A stretch of 64,000 bases of DNA from Mycolicibacterium tusciae (lineage in GTDB: Bacteria; Actinomycetota; Actinomycetes; Mycobacteriales; Mycobacteriaceae): NCBI RefSeq assembly GCF_002086795.1, contig NZ_MVIM01000008.1, positions 1 to 64,000 on the forward strand. The letters are read 5' to 3'. Below, one piece after another: positions 25,174 through 33,646 of the stretch. The notes below the pieces were generated by a model, which was given only the letters and a program-made list of their open reading frames with translations, was not told the origin of the DNA and made no database searches. The translations under genes were made by a program, and so were the position numbers. How positions within the stretch are numbered: the stretch's first letter is position 1; each line of letters starts with the position of its first letter.

Positions 25174-25446
25174 CTAGTGACCGAGGCGGCCGCGGCCCAG
25201 TCGCAGCAGCAGCATCGCCAGGTCCTTGCCGTCGGGTCCGAGTTCGCTGTAGCGCTCGATGACCTTCATCTCACGGCTGTGCACCAGACGGGTGCCACCG
25301 GACGCCATCCGGGCCTGGCCGATGAGCTTGGACACCTCGGTGCGGCGTTTCACGGCTTCCAGGATCGTCGCGTCCAACTTGTCGATTTCCTGGCGCAGGT
25401 CGTCTATGTCTGGCAACTGTTCGGCTTCGATCGGCTGAATTGTCAT
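25174..25446 (-). CDS. chorismate mutase (AroQ-delta type, Rv0948c-like)
   Basis: A 90-residue, single-domain enzyme turning chorismate into prephenate on the way to Phe and Tyr. The active site is seen as IDKLDATILEAVKRRTEVSKLIGQARMASGGTRLVHSREM, with the Arg and Lys residues of the family. The C-terminus RLGRGRLGH is the part that in M. tuberculosis contacts DAHP synthase (AroG) and boosts activity. The ATG at 25446 gives exactly the 90 residues known for MtCM. Upstream lie an aromatic leader peptide and a hairpin that look like an attenuator. Confidence 0.93.
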   Translation of the reverse strand: MTIQPIEAEQLPDIDDLRQEIDKLDATILEAVKRRTEVSKLIGQARMASGGTRLVHSREMKVIERYSELGPDGKDLAMLLLRLGRGRLGH

Positions 25447-25514
25447 GGGAGTGTTCTCCGCTCTCTCGTTGTGTGGGGACTGATCCGTCCGGTTTCGGGC
25501 CTCACACAAGAGAC

Positions 25515-25547
25515 GAGCCCCGGATCCGGAAGCGGACCGCGGGGCTC
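25515..25547 (-). terminator. attenuator-type hairpin upstream of chorismate mutase
   Basis: On the minus strand GAGCCCCG (25547-25540) pairs with CGGGGCTC (25522-25515), with further inner pairing, giving a strong stem 68 nt before the chorismate mutase start and 10 nt after the leader peptide stop. The run after it is GTCTCTTGTGTG, only weakly U-rich, as is common in mycobacteria. An alternative pairing, CCGTGG (25568-25563) with CCGCGG (25542-25537), would break this stem. Confidence 0.65.
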
Positions 25548-25557
25548 TGGGAAGCAG

Positions 25558-25611
25558 CTAGACCACGGGCACCTCTGGGCGGTACCCGTAGAAAAATCGT
25601 CCTTGCTGCAT
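25558..25611 (-). CDS. Phe/Tyr-rich leader peptide of chorismate mutase gene
   Basis: A 17-codon ORF, MQQGRFFYGYRPEVPVV, ending TAG at 25558. Four of five consecutive residues are aromatic (F-F-Y-G-Y), the amino acids made downstream of the following gene, chorismate mutase. The aromatic codons overlap an RNA arm, GGGTACC (25587-25581), that can pair with GGTGCCC (25573-25567). This is the layout of classical transcription attenuation leaders such as pheA or trpE. No strong ribosome site is seen; an in-frame GTG two codons upstream is possible. I know of no described leader here. Confidence 0.7.
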   Translation of the reverse strand: MQQGRFFYGYRPEVPVV

Positions 25612-25688
25612 GAGCACGTATGGAGTGTGCCATCTAGGGCCGCGCCGATGCAAAGATGTCGCTGGACAGCGGTAAGTTCGGGGGTGAT

Positions 25689-28010
25689 ATGCCTCCATCC
25701 TCTAGCCCAGCTGCTTCACCTTCCATAGCCACCGAGACCGACGAACTCCTCGACGGCCTCAACCCGCAGCAGCGCCAGGCCGTGCTGCACGAGGGCTCGC
25801 CACTGCTGATCGTCGCGGGAGCGGGTTCGGGTAAGACCGCTGTGCTGACTCGCCGGATCGCCTACCTGCTCGCCGCCCGAGAGGTCGGTGTCGGCCAGGT
25901 GCTGGCCATCACGTTCACCAACAAGGCAGCCGCCGAGATGCGTGAGCGGGTGGTCAACCTGATTGGACCGCGTGCTCGGTCGATGTGGGTCTCGACATTC
26001 CACTCGACGTGTGTGCGAATCCTGCGTAACCAGGCATCGCTGCTGCCCGGGCTCAACTCGAACTTCTCGATCTACGACTCCGACGACTCTCGCCGGTTGC
26101 TGATGATGATCGGCAAGGACATGGGCCTGGACACCAAGCGGTACTCGCCGCGGCTGTTGGCCAACGGCATCTCGAATCACAAGAACGAGCTGATCGGCCC
26201 CGAGCAGGCGGCGGCGGAGGCGTCGGAGGCCGGCGAGGAGCTGCCCCGCATCATCGCCGAGGCCTACGGCGAGTACCAGCGGCGCCTGCGCGCGGCCAAC
26301 GCACTGGACTTCGACGACCTCATCGGTGAGACAGTCGCTGTGCTGCAAGCCTTTCCGCAGATCGCGCAGTACTACCGGCGGCGTTTCCGGCACATCCTGG
26401 TCGACGAGTATCAGGACACCAATCACGCGCAGTACGTCCTGGTGCGTGAGCTCGTGGGCCGCGAAACCGAAGACGGGGTGGCGCCGGCCGAGCTGTGTGT
26501 CGTCGGCGACGCCGACCAGTCGATCTACGCCTTCCGCGGTGCGACCATCCGCAACATCGAGGACTTCGAGCGCGACTTCCCCAACGCCACAACGATTCTG
26601 CTGGAACAGAACTACCGCTCGACGCAGAACATCCTGTCCGCGGCCAACTCCGTCATCTCACGCAACGCCGGCCGCCGCGAGAAGCGGTTGTGGACCGACT
26701 CCGGCGAGGGTGAGCTGATCGTCGGCTACGTCGCCGACAACGAGCACGACGAGGCGCGGTTCGTCGCCGGGGAGATCGACGCGCTGGCGGACCGTGGCGA
26801 CATCAACTACAACGACGTCGCGGTGTTCTACCGCACCAACAACTCCTCGCGTGCCCTGGAAGAGGTGTTCATCCGGGCCGGTATTCCGTACAAAGTCGTT
26901 GGCGGCGTTCGCTTTTACGAGCGCAGGGAGATCCGCGACATCGTCGCCTACCTGCGCGTGCTGGACAATCCCGGCGACTCGGTGAGCATGCGGCGCATCC
27001 TGAACACGCCCCGGCGCGGGATCGGCGATCGCGCCGAGGCGTGCGTGGCGGTGTACGCCGAGAACACCGGCGGCAGTTTCAACGACGCGTTGCAGGCCGC
27101 CGCCGAGGGCAGGGTGCCGATGTTGAACACCCGTTCGGAGAAGTGCATCGCCAGCTTCGTCGAGATGCTCGACGAACTGCGCGGGCGTCTCGACGGTGAA
27201 CTCGGCGAACTGGTCGAGGCGGTCCTCGATCGCACCGGCTATCGCACCGAGCTCGAGAATTCGAGCGACCCGCAGGATCTCGCACGCCTCGACAACCTCA
27301 ACGAATTGGTCAGCGTCGCACACGAATTCAGCACCGACCTGGCGAATGCGGAGGCCCTTGGCGAACCCGAGGACGAAGACATCCCCGACACCGGGGTGCT
27401 CGCCAAGTTCCTGGAACGGGTGTCGCTGGTCGCCGATGCCGACGAGCTGCCCGAGCACGGCGCGGGTGTGGTGACGATGATGACGTTGCACACCGCCAAG
27501 GGGCTCGAATTCCCGGTCGTGTTCGTGACGGGCTGGGAGGACGGCATGTTCCCGCACATGCGGGCGCTCGGCGATCCGACGGAGCTGTCCGAGGAGCGAC
27601 GCCTGGCCTACGTCGGCATCACCCGTGCCCGACAGCGGCTCTACGTCAGCCGCGCCAAGATCCGCTCGTCGTGGGGCCAGCCGATGCTCAATCCGGAATC
27701 GCGCTTCCTCAAAGAGATCCCGCAGCATCTGATCGACTGGCGGCGTACCGACCCCGGCCCGTCAATGCCCGCCCCGGTGAGTGGGGCAGGCAGGTTCGGG
27801 ACACCTCGCCCTTCGCCGACACGTTCCGGCGCAGGCAAACGGCCGCTGCTCGTGCTCGAGCCCGGCGATCGGGTCAACCACGACAAGTACGGCCTCGGTC
27901 GGGTGGAGGAAGTGTCCGGCGTCGGCGAATCGGCGATGTCGCTCATCGACTTCGGCAGCTCGGGGCGGGTCAAGCTGATGCACAACCACGCCCCGGTATC
28001 GAAGCTCTAA
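25689..28010 (+). CDS. uvrD1: ATP-dependent DNA helicase UvrD1 (PcrA/UvrD)
   Basis: A 773-residue superfamily 1A helicase moving 3' to 5' on DNA in nucleotide excision repair; mycobacterial UvrD1 is also stimulated by Ku. Motifs in order: Walker A GAGSGKTAVL (about residue 46), FTNKAAAEMRERV, VDEYQDTNHAQY (motif II), VVGDADQSIYAFRGA (III), LEQNYRSTQ (IV), TLHTAKGLEFPVVFVTGWEDGMFPH (V) and YVGITRARQRLYV (VI). A C-terminal Tudor-like segment starts GDRVNHDKYGLGRVEEVSG. ATG 25689 has GGGGG before it; an in-frame ATG at 25656 would crowd the divergent leader. Confidence 0.96.
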   Translation: MPPSSSPAASPSIATETDELLDGLNPQQRQAVLHEGSPLLIVAGAGSGKTAVLTRRIAYLLAAREVGVGQVLAITFTNKAAAEMRERVVNLIGPRARSMWVSTFHSTCVRILRNQASLLPGLNSNFSIYDSDDSRRLLMMIGKDMGLDTKRYSPRLLANGISNHKNELIGPEQAAAEASEAGEELPRIIAEAYGEYQRRLRAANALDFDDLIGETVAVLQAFPQIAQYYRRRFRHILVDEYQDTNHAQYVLVRELVGRETEDGVAPAELCVVGDADQSIYAFRGATIRNIEDFERDFPNATTILLEQNYRSTQNILSAANSVISRNAGRREKRLWTDSGEGELIVGYVADNEHDEARFVAGEIDALADRGDINYNDVAVFYRTNNSSRALEEVFIRAGIPYKVVGGVRFYERREIRDIVAYLRVLDNPGDSVSMRRILNTPRRGIGDRAEACVAVYAENTGGSFNDALQAAAEGRVPMLNTRSEKCIASFVEMLDELRGRLDGELGELVEAVLDRTGYRTELENSSDPQDLARLDNLNELVSVAHEFSTDLANAEALGEPEDEDIPDTGVLAKFLERVSLVADADELPEHGAGVVTMMTLHTAKGLEFPVVFVTGWEDGMFPHMRALGDPTELSEERRLAYVGITRARQRLYVSRAKIRSSWGQPMLNPESRFLKEIPQHLIDWRRTDPGPSMPAPVSGAGRFGTPRPSPTRSGAGKRPLLVLEPGDRVNHDKYGLGRVEEVSGVGESAMSLIDFGSSGRVKLMHNHAPVSKL

Positions 28011-28576
28011 CCGCTGCTGCGGCCCCACTGCGCCGTTGCGGGCAGCAGCGCGCACACGATCGTGGCCAGCGGAAGCACCGGGATCGCGTAGACGATCGTC
28101 GGCAGTCTGGCGCCGGCGACGAACAGGCTGGAGAAGATCAGCAGCGCGACGACGGCGCCGACGACGATCAGCAGGCGGCTCACCCGACGGCGCAGCAGTA
28201 GACCGATCAGCCCGGCGATGAGCGCCGCCGCGGAGATGGCCGTCAAAAACGCGACGGCCACGCAGAACAGCAGGTCGGTTTCCCACCAACCGGTGATCAG
28301 GTCGGTGGCGATGACCGCCGTCGCCCAGCCGCTCAGGATGCTGAGGATGGCCGTCGCGATCGCCGACCGCGGATCGGGCCACGGATTCTTGGGCGTCACC
28401 GGGGTCGGCCTGGCACGCGGGATGTACGAGGTCTGCGGATCTTCCGCGGCGGGAAACTCGCCGGTCGGGTGGCGGCGAATGATCGACGTCTGCGGATCCG
28501 CTCCGACGGGGATTTCGCCCGTGGGGTGTCGGCGGATTATGCGGGTGGAGCTGGGTTCGTCGTCGTCACTGGCCAC
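28007..28576 (-). CDS. membrane protein with tandem IIRRHPTGE repeats
   Basis: A 189-residue protein. The cytoplasmic N-tail has two copies of a 19-residue repeat, IIRRHPTGEIPVGADPQTS and IIRRHPTGEFPAAEDPQTS, then YIPRARP. Four membrane helices follow (about 70-185) around VSRLLIVVG. Function is unknown. The GTG start at 28576 comes directly after the M23 peptidase stop (TGAGTG), so the two genes form one transcript with coupled translation. Its 3' end touches the convergent uvrD1 stop (4-bp overlap). The Thr residues before I-I fit the T-x-x-I rule for FHA binding and might be phosphorylated. Confidence 0.7.
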   Translation of the reverse strand: MASDDDEPSSTRIIRRHPTGEIPVGADPQTSIIRRHPTGEFPAAEDPQTSYIPRARPTPVTPKNPWPDPRSAIATAILSILSGWATAVIATDLITGWWETDLLFCVAVAFLTAISAAALIAGLIGLLLRRRVSRLLIVVGAVVALLIFSSLFVAGARLPTIVYAIPVLPLATIVCALLPATAQWGRSSG

Positions 28577-29650
28577 TCAGCCAGAGTAATTGGACAACGC
28601 GAGTCCCCGTTTGGAGAGCCAGCCGACGGGGTCGACGCGGTCGGTGCCGTTGAGCAGCACCTCGAAGTGCAGATGCGGGCCCGTCGAGTTGCCGGTGTTG
28701 CCCATCTTGGCGATCTGGTCGCCCGCCCACACGCGCTGGCCGATATCGACGTTCCAGGCGCTGAGATGTCCGTAGAGCGTGACGGTGCCGTCGGCGTGCC
28801 GCAGCTTGACCCAGTTGCCGTAACCGCCCTGGGGCCCGGCGTCGATGACGATGCCGTCCGAAGCCGCCAGGATCGGGGTGCCGATCGCGTTGGCGATGTC
28901 GATGCCGCCGTGTAGTACGCCCCAGCGGTAGCCGAAGCCAGACGTCCACGCGCCCTTGGTGGGCATCACGAACATGGGGCGCTGCAGACGGGCCTCGCGT
29001 TCTGCGCGCTCACTGGCGAATGCGGCGGCCTTGGTGACCTCCTCGGCGTGCACAGCCGCATCGAACGTCGAGGAGACGGTCACCACCTGCATGCCGTCGG
29101 TCGAACCGGTGATCGCACCGCCGGCGAGGACGTCCTGGTCCGCTGCCAGGACGGTCGCGGGGACCTCCTTGGACGCGCTGGCCATCGTGTACGCGCCGGC
29201 AGCGGTGGCGCCGACCGCCATCGCGGCGACCATCAACCGGCCCTTGACGGGCACTTCCTGCTTACGGTGCGCGCCGCCGCGGGTGATCGCGAAGATGTCG
29301 GTCGCGGCCGCGCCGTCGCTGACGTCGGTGTGGCTGTCTCGGTAGGCGTGAGATGAACGCCGTTCGTCGCGCGGATCGCGGCGGAATTCGGACGGCACGG
29401 CCAGTCGCTGCGGTAGCTGATCGTCGGTGTCGTGCAGGTCGTCGAGCTCGGGAGCGTGGATGACCTGCGCTTCGCGATCGAAGGCACTGTTCTGATTGAA
29501 GTCCAGCTCAGCCCCGAGATCAGGCAGGTCGCCGAACTCATTGAACGGAATGATGTCGGTGATTTCCGCGGGTTGTTCAGCGGGGCGACGGATGGTTAGC
29601 CGAGTGGTCGACACTCCAGACGGAGATCGTGACGCACGGTGCTGAGCCAA
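28577..29650 (-). CDS. M23 family metallopeptidase (Rv0950c-like)
   Basis: A 357-residue protein. Residues 1-135 are a charged, likely cytoplasmic region; one membrane helix follows (about 138-160, LMVAAMAVGATAAGAYTMA). The C-terminal LytM/M23 domain (about 235-345) has zinc ligands in HGGIDIA and GPHLHFEV plus the GNTGNSTGPH turn. It would cut peptidoglycan cross-bridges or be an activator of such an enzyme. The start is TTG at 29650; a GTG 12 codons in (MSTTRLTIRR) is an alternative. It is divergent from sucC, with a CRP-like site between. Confidence 0.88.
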   Translation of the reverse strand: MAQHRASRSPSGVSTTRLTIRRPAEQPAEITDIIPFNEFGDLPDLGAELDFNQNSAFDREAQVIHAPELDDLHDTDDQLPQRLAVPSEFRRDPRDERRSSHAYRDSHTDVSDGAAATDIFAITRGGAHRKQEVPVKGRLMVAAMAVGATAAGAYTMASASKEVPATVLAADQDVLAGGAITGSTDGMQVVTVSSTFDAAVHAEEVTKAAAFASERAEREARLQRPMFVMPTKGAWTSGFGYRWGVLHGGIDIANAIGTPILAASDGIVIDAGPQGGYGNWVKLRHADGTVTLYGHLSAWNVDIGQRVWAGDQIAKMGNTGNSTGPHLHFEVLLNGTDRVDPVGWLSKRGLALSNYSG

Positions 29651-29757
29651 CCTGAAAGTCCCTTTGCTCGTGATCTATTCGTTACCAACGCGGACCAAAG
29701 GCACGTTAACCAAATCCCAATGTTGGTGGCAACCCGAGAGAGTATTCCGCCGGTGAT

Positions 29758-29773
29758 TGTGACGTGTATCACT
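29758..29773. promoter_or_regulatory. CRP-like site upstream of sucC
   Basis: TGTGACGTGTATCACT matches the mycobacterial CRP consensus TGTGA-N6-TCACA at all but the last base. It lies between the M23 peptidase gene (107 bp from its start) and sucC (139 bp upstream), where cAMP-CRP could act on either promoter. Confidence 0.65.
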
Positions 29774-29911
29774 GATACCCGGCGGTGAGATCCACCACAT
29801 GACAGGTAGGCGGTTCAGAGGTCTCAACCTCGTGTGGATAAAGTTCCCCCGAGCCTGTGAGGCCCAAACCTTCGACTTCGACGCTCGACAGACAGGGATG
29901 TTTCAGAGCCC

Positions 29912-31093
29912 ATGGACCTTTTCGAATACCAAGCCAAAGAGCTGTTCGCGAAACACCACGTGCCGACCACACCTGGCCGCGTCACCGAATCCGCCGAGGA
30001 CGCCAAGGCGATCGCCGAGGAGATCGGCAAGCCGGTCATGGTCAAGGCGCAGGTGAAGGTCGGCGGACGCGGTAAGGCGGGCGGCGTGAAGTACGCCGCG
30101 ACTCCCGACGACGCGTTCACGCACGCGCAGAACATCCTCGGCCTCGACATCAAGGGCCACGTCGTCAAGAAGCTGCTGGTCGCCGAGGCCAGCGACATCG
30201 CCGAGGAGTACTACATCTCGTTCCTGCTCGATCGTGCCAACCGCACCTATCTCGCGATGTGCTCGGTCGAGGGCGGCATGGAGATCGAAGAGGTCGCGGC
30301 GACCAAGCCCGAGCGGCTCGCCAAGGTGCCGGTCAACGCCGTCAAGGGTGTCGACCTGGCCACCGCCCGTTCGATCGCCGAGCAGGGCCACCTGCCTGCC
30401 GAGGTGCTCGACGCGGCCGCGGTGACCATCCAGAAGCTCTGGGAGGTGTTCGTCGCCGAGGACGCCACGCTGGTCGAGGTCAACCCGCTGGTGCGCACTC
30501 CCTCCCGCGGGGAGAACGACCCAGGTCAGATCCTCGCCCTCGACGGCAAGGTCACCCTCGACGCGAACGCCGACTTCCGCCAGCCCGGTCATGCGGAGTT
30601 CGAGGACAAGGACGCGACCGACCCGCTGGAGCTCAAGGCCAAGGAGCACGACCTCAACTACGTCAAGCTCGACGGCCAGGTGGGCATCATCGGTAACGGC
30701 GCCGGGCTCGTCATGTCGACGCTGGACGTCACCGCCTACGCGGGGGAGAAGCACGGCGGAGTGAAGCCGGCCAACTTCCTCGACATCGGTGGCGGCGCGT
30801 CGGCCGAGGTCATGGCCGCGGGTTTGGACGTCATTCTCAACGACGCTCAGGTCAAGAGCGTCTTCGTGAACGTGTTCGGCGGCATCACCTCCTGCGACGC
30901 GGTCGCGACCGGCATCGTCAACGCGCTGAAGATTCTCGGTGACGAGGCCAACAAGCCGCTGGTCGTCCGTCTCGACGGAAACAACGTCGAAGAGGGCCGC
31001 CGGATCCTGGCCGAGGCCAACCACCCGCTCGTCATCCAGGCCGACACCATGGACGCCGGTGCCGACAAAGCCGCCGAGCTGGCGAACAAGTAA
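29912..31093 (+). CDS. sucC: succinyl-CoA synthetase subunit beta (ADP-forming)
   Basis: A 393-residue ATP-grasp subunit of succinyl-CoA synthetase in the citric acid cycle. It begins [34 protein letters not shown] is the nucleotide-binding segment, and GGIVTSCD-type residues appear as [16 protein letters not shown]. The C-terminal ligase domain carries [11 protein letters not shown]. It heads the sucCD operon; sucD follows after 12 bp. It matches Rv0951. The upstream CRP-like site suggests carbon-source control. Confidence 0.97.
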   Translation: MDLFEYQAKELFAKHHVPTTPGRVTESAEDAKAIAEEIGKPVMVKAQVKVGGRGKAGGVKYAATPDDAFTHAQNILGLDIKGHVVKKLLVAEASDIAEEYYISFLLDRANRTYLAMCSVEGGMEIEEVAATKPERLAKVPVNAVKGVDLATARSIAEQGHLPAEVLDAAAVTIQKLWEVFVAEDATLVEVNPLVRTPSRGENDPGQILALDGKVTLDANADFRQPGHAEFEDKDATDPLELKAKEHDLNYVKLDGQVGIIGNGAGLVMSTLDVTAYAGEKHGGVKPANFLDIGGGASAEVMAAGLDVILNDAQVKSVFVNVFGGITSCDAVATGIVNALKILGDEANKPLVVRLDGNNVEEGRRILAEANHPLVIQADTMDAGADKAAELANK

Positions 31094-31105
31094 GGGACGC
31101 ACGCT

Positions 31106-32008
31106 ATGTCGATCTTTCTGAACGCGAATTCCAAGGTCATCGTCCAGGGCATCACCGGCGGCGAGGGCACCAAGCACACCGCGCTGATGCTCAAGGCGGG
31201 CACCCAGCTGGTCGGCGGCGTCAACGCCCGTAAAGCGGGAACGACGGTGTCGCACAAGGACAAAGACGGCAACGACGTCGAACTACCGGTGTTCGGCTCG
31301 GTCTCCGAGGCGATGAAGGAGACGGGCGCCGACGTGTCCGTCGTCTTCGTACCGCCGAAGTTCGCCAAGGACGCGATCATCGAGGCCATCGACGCCGAGA
31401 TCCCGCTGCTGGTCGTCATCACCGAGGGAATCCCGGTGCAGGACAGTGCTTATGCGTGGGCGTATAACGTCGACAAGGGGCAGAAGACCCGCATCATCGG
31501 ACCCAACTGCCCGGGCATCATCACGCCGGGTGAGGCGTTGGCGGGCATCACGCCCGCCAACATCACCGACTCGGGCCCGGTCGGCCTGGTGTCGAAGTCG
31601 GGCACGCTGACCTACCAGATGATGTTCGAGCTGCGTGACTTCGGCTTTTCGACCGCCATCGGCATCGGTGGTGACCCCGTCATCGGCACCACCCACATCG
31701 ACGCCATCGAGGCGTTCGAGAAGGATCCGGCGACCAAGGTCATCGTGATGATCGGTGAGATCGGTGGCGACGCCGAGGAGCGGGCTGCCGACTACATCAA
31801 GGCCAACGTCAGCAAGCCGGTCGTCGGCTACGTCGCGGGCTTCACCGCGCCCGAAGGCAAGACCATGGGCCACGCCGGCGCCATCGTGTCGGGCTCGTCG
31901 GGCACCGCACAGGCCAAGAAGGAAGCCCTCGAGGCCGCCGGTGTGAAGGTGGGCAAAACCCCGTCGGAGACGGCACGCCTGGCGCGGGAGATCCTGCAGA
32001 GCCTCTGA
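31106..32008 (+). CDS. sucD: succinyl-CoA synthetase subunit alpha
   Basis: A 300-residue CoA-binding subunit that pairs with SucC. Visible features are the Rossmann start [25 protein letters not shown] (CoA side) and the phosphohistidine site [14 protein letters not shown]. It carries the transient phospho-His during ADP-to-ATP conversion with succinyl-CoA. The ATG lies 12 bp after sucC. It matches Rv0952. Confidence 0.97.
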   Translation: MSIFLNANSKVIVQGITGGEGTKHTALMLKAGTQLVGGVNARKAGTTVSHKDKDGNDVELPVFGSVSEAMKETGADVSVVFVPPKFAKDAIIEAIDAEIPLLVVITEGIPVQDSAYAWAYNVDKGQKTRIIGPNCPGIITPGEALAGITPANITDSGPVGLVSKSGTLTYQMMFELRDFGFSTAIGIGGDPVIGTTHIDAIEAFEKDPATKVIVMIGEIGGDAEERAADYIKANVSKPVVGYVAGFTAPEGKTMGHAGAIVSGSSGTAQAKKEALEAAGVKVGKTPSETARLAREILQSL

Positions 32009-32036
32009 CTCGGTGCGTGAGATGCGCCGCAGAATT

Positions 32037-32050
32037 AGGAACACGTTCTA
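32037..32050. promoter_or_regulatory. near-match KstR box upstream of thiolase-like gene
   Basis: AGGAACACGTTCTA fits TNNAACNNGTTNNA except for its first base; the core GAAC-AC-GTTC arms are perfect and TA lies one base further out (TAGGAAC). It is 46 bp before the start of the thiolase-like gene. Both LLM genes with perfect boxes lie in the same window, supporting a real but weaker site. Confidence 0.5.
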
Positions 32051-32095
32051 GTTATCGATTAGCCTGACGAAGTAACACACGTCGGGAGGTCTGTA

Positions 32096-33640
32096 ATGGC
32101 GGTCGATCCGCGCACGCCGGTGTTGGTCGGTGTCGGCCAATTCACCGAGCGCATCGACGATCCCTCCTATCGGGGCATGTCATCGGTGGACCTGGCGACG
32201 GCTGCGGTACAAGCCGCCCTGACCGACACCGGTGTCGACGCCGGCACCGTGGCGAAGGCCATCGAGGTATTCGTCGGACTGCGGCAGTTCGAGATCTGCA
32301 CGCCGTTCGAGAAGCCGCCGCTGGGTTGCTCGGACAACTACCTGCGGTCAGTGGCCAGGCGCGTCGGCGCGGATCCGGCCCGCGCCGTGCTGGAGCCCAT
32401 CGGCGGCAACGGACCGCAGAAGCTGGTGACCGAGTTCGCCGCAGCGATCGCGGCAGGCGATATCGAGGTCGCGCTCATCCTGGGCTCCGAGAACGGCTCC
32501 ACGTTGCGGTTCTGGAGCGCGCCCGTACAAGAAGGGCGGGACAAGCCAGATCACGGTGAGCGCGTCGGCGGCCAGCTCGAGGACCGGGGCTACGGCTTCG
32601 AGCAGTACATGAGCGAGTACACCGCGACGCATGGGCTGACCGGTGCGCCGGTGCAGTACGGCCTGCTGGACAACGCGCGCCGTGGTCGACTAGGTCTCAG
32701 TGTCGCCGACTACCGCGTACAGATGGCCGAACTCTTCGCGCCGTTCTCCAAAGTGGCTGCCAAGAACCCGTTTTCGTCATCCCCGGTCGAACGTTCGGTG
32801 GATGAGCTGATCACGGTCACCGACGACAACCGGATGATCTGCGATCCGTATCCGCGTTTGATGGTGGCCCGCGATCAGGTGAACCAAGGTGCGGCCGCAC
32901 TGCTGATGTCGGTCGCCGCCGCGCAACGGCTCGGCGTGTCCGAGGACAACTGGGTGTACCTGCGTGGTCATGCCGACCAGACCGAACAGGATCTGCTGGA
33001 CCGCGTCGATGTCAGCATCAGCGTATCGGCCAGACAGTCTGTCGCAGAAGCACTTCGGGTCGCGGGAATCGGCATTGACGACGTGGCGACGTTCGACCTC
33101 TACAGTTGCTTCCCGTTCCCGGTCTTCACCGTGTGCGACGAGTTCGGGCTGGCGGCCGACGATCCGCGGGGCCTCACGCTCACCGGCGGTCTGCCGTACT
33201 TCGGCGGCCCGGGTAACAGCTACTCGCTGCACGGTATCGCCGAGACGGTGAGCCAAATGCGAGACCACCCAGGCACATTCGGTCTCGTCGGCGCGAATGG
33301 CGGCGTCATGAGCAAGTACTCGGTGGGCGTCTACTCGACGGAGCCCGCCGACTGGGCAGCCGACCGTAGTGAGGCGCTGCAGGCGGACATCGCCGCGCTG
33401 CCCAAGGTGGCGGTCACCCGGAATGCCGAGGGTCGGGGCAGGATCGAGACCTATTCGGTGCGCTACGACTGGCCCGTCACCACGGGTGTCATCATCGGCC
33501 GACTCGACGCCGACGACAGCCGGTTCATGGCGCTTACCGACGACGAAGATCTGGTGAAGCTGATGACCACGGGTGACCCGCTGGGCGCGGCGATCGCGGT
33601 GACCTCGGACGGTAAGAAGAACACCGCCACGCTGGCCTAG
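32096..33640 (+). CDS. thiolase-like / acetyl-CoA acetyltransferase family protein
   Basis: A 514-residue protein of the thiolase superfamily, of the SCP-2-thiolase-like group found in mycobacteria. The N-terminal part (TPVLVGVGQFTERIDDP) and IGGNGPQKLVTEFAAAIAAGD correspond to the thiolase core. At the place of the usual nucleophilic Cys, GNGPQ is found, so classic thiolytic chemistry is doubtful. The C-terminal half keeps SLHGIAETVSQMR and GANGGVMSKYSVGVYS. A GGGAGG ribosome site precedes the ATG. A KstR-like box upstream suggests a role in steroid or lipid catabolism. Confidence 0.85.
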   Translation: MAVDPRTPVLVGVGQFTERIDDPSYRGMSSVDLATAAVQAALTDTGVDAGTVAKAIEVFVGLRQFEICTPFEKPPLGCSDNYLRSVARRVGADPARAVLEPIGGNGPQKLVTEFAAAIAAGDIEVALILGSENGSTLRFWSAPVQEGRDKPDHGERVGGQLEDRGYGFEQYMSEYTATHGLTGAPVQYGLLDNARRGRLGLSVADYRVQMAELFAPFSKVAAKNPFSSSPVERSVDELITVTDDNRMICDPYPRLMVARDQVNQGAAALLMSVAAAQRLGVSEDNWVYLRGHADQTEQDLLDRVDVSISVSARQSVAEALRVAGIGIDDVATFDLYSCFPFPVFTVCDEFGLAADDPRGLTLTGGLPYFGGPGNSYSLHGIAETVSQMRDHPGTFGLVGANGGVMSKYSVGVYSTEPADWAADRSEALQADIAALPKVAVTRNAEGRGRIETYSVRYDWPVTTGVIIGRLDADDSRFMALTDDEDLVKLMTTGDPLGAAIAVTSDGKKNTATLA

Positions 33641-33646
33641 CCTCCC

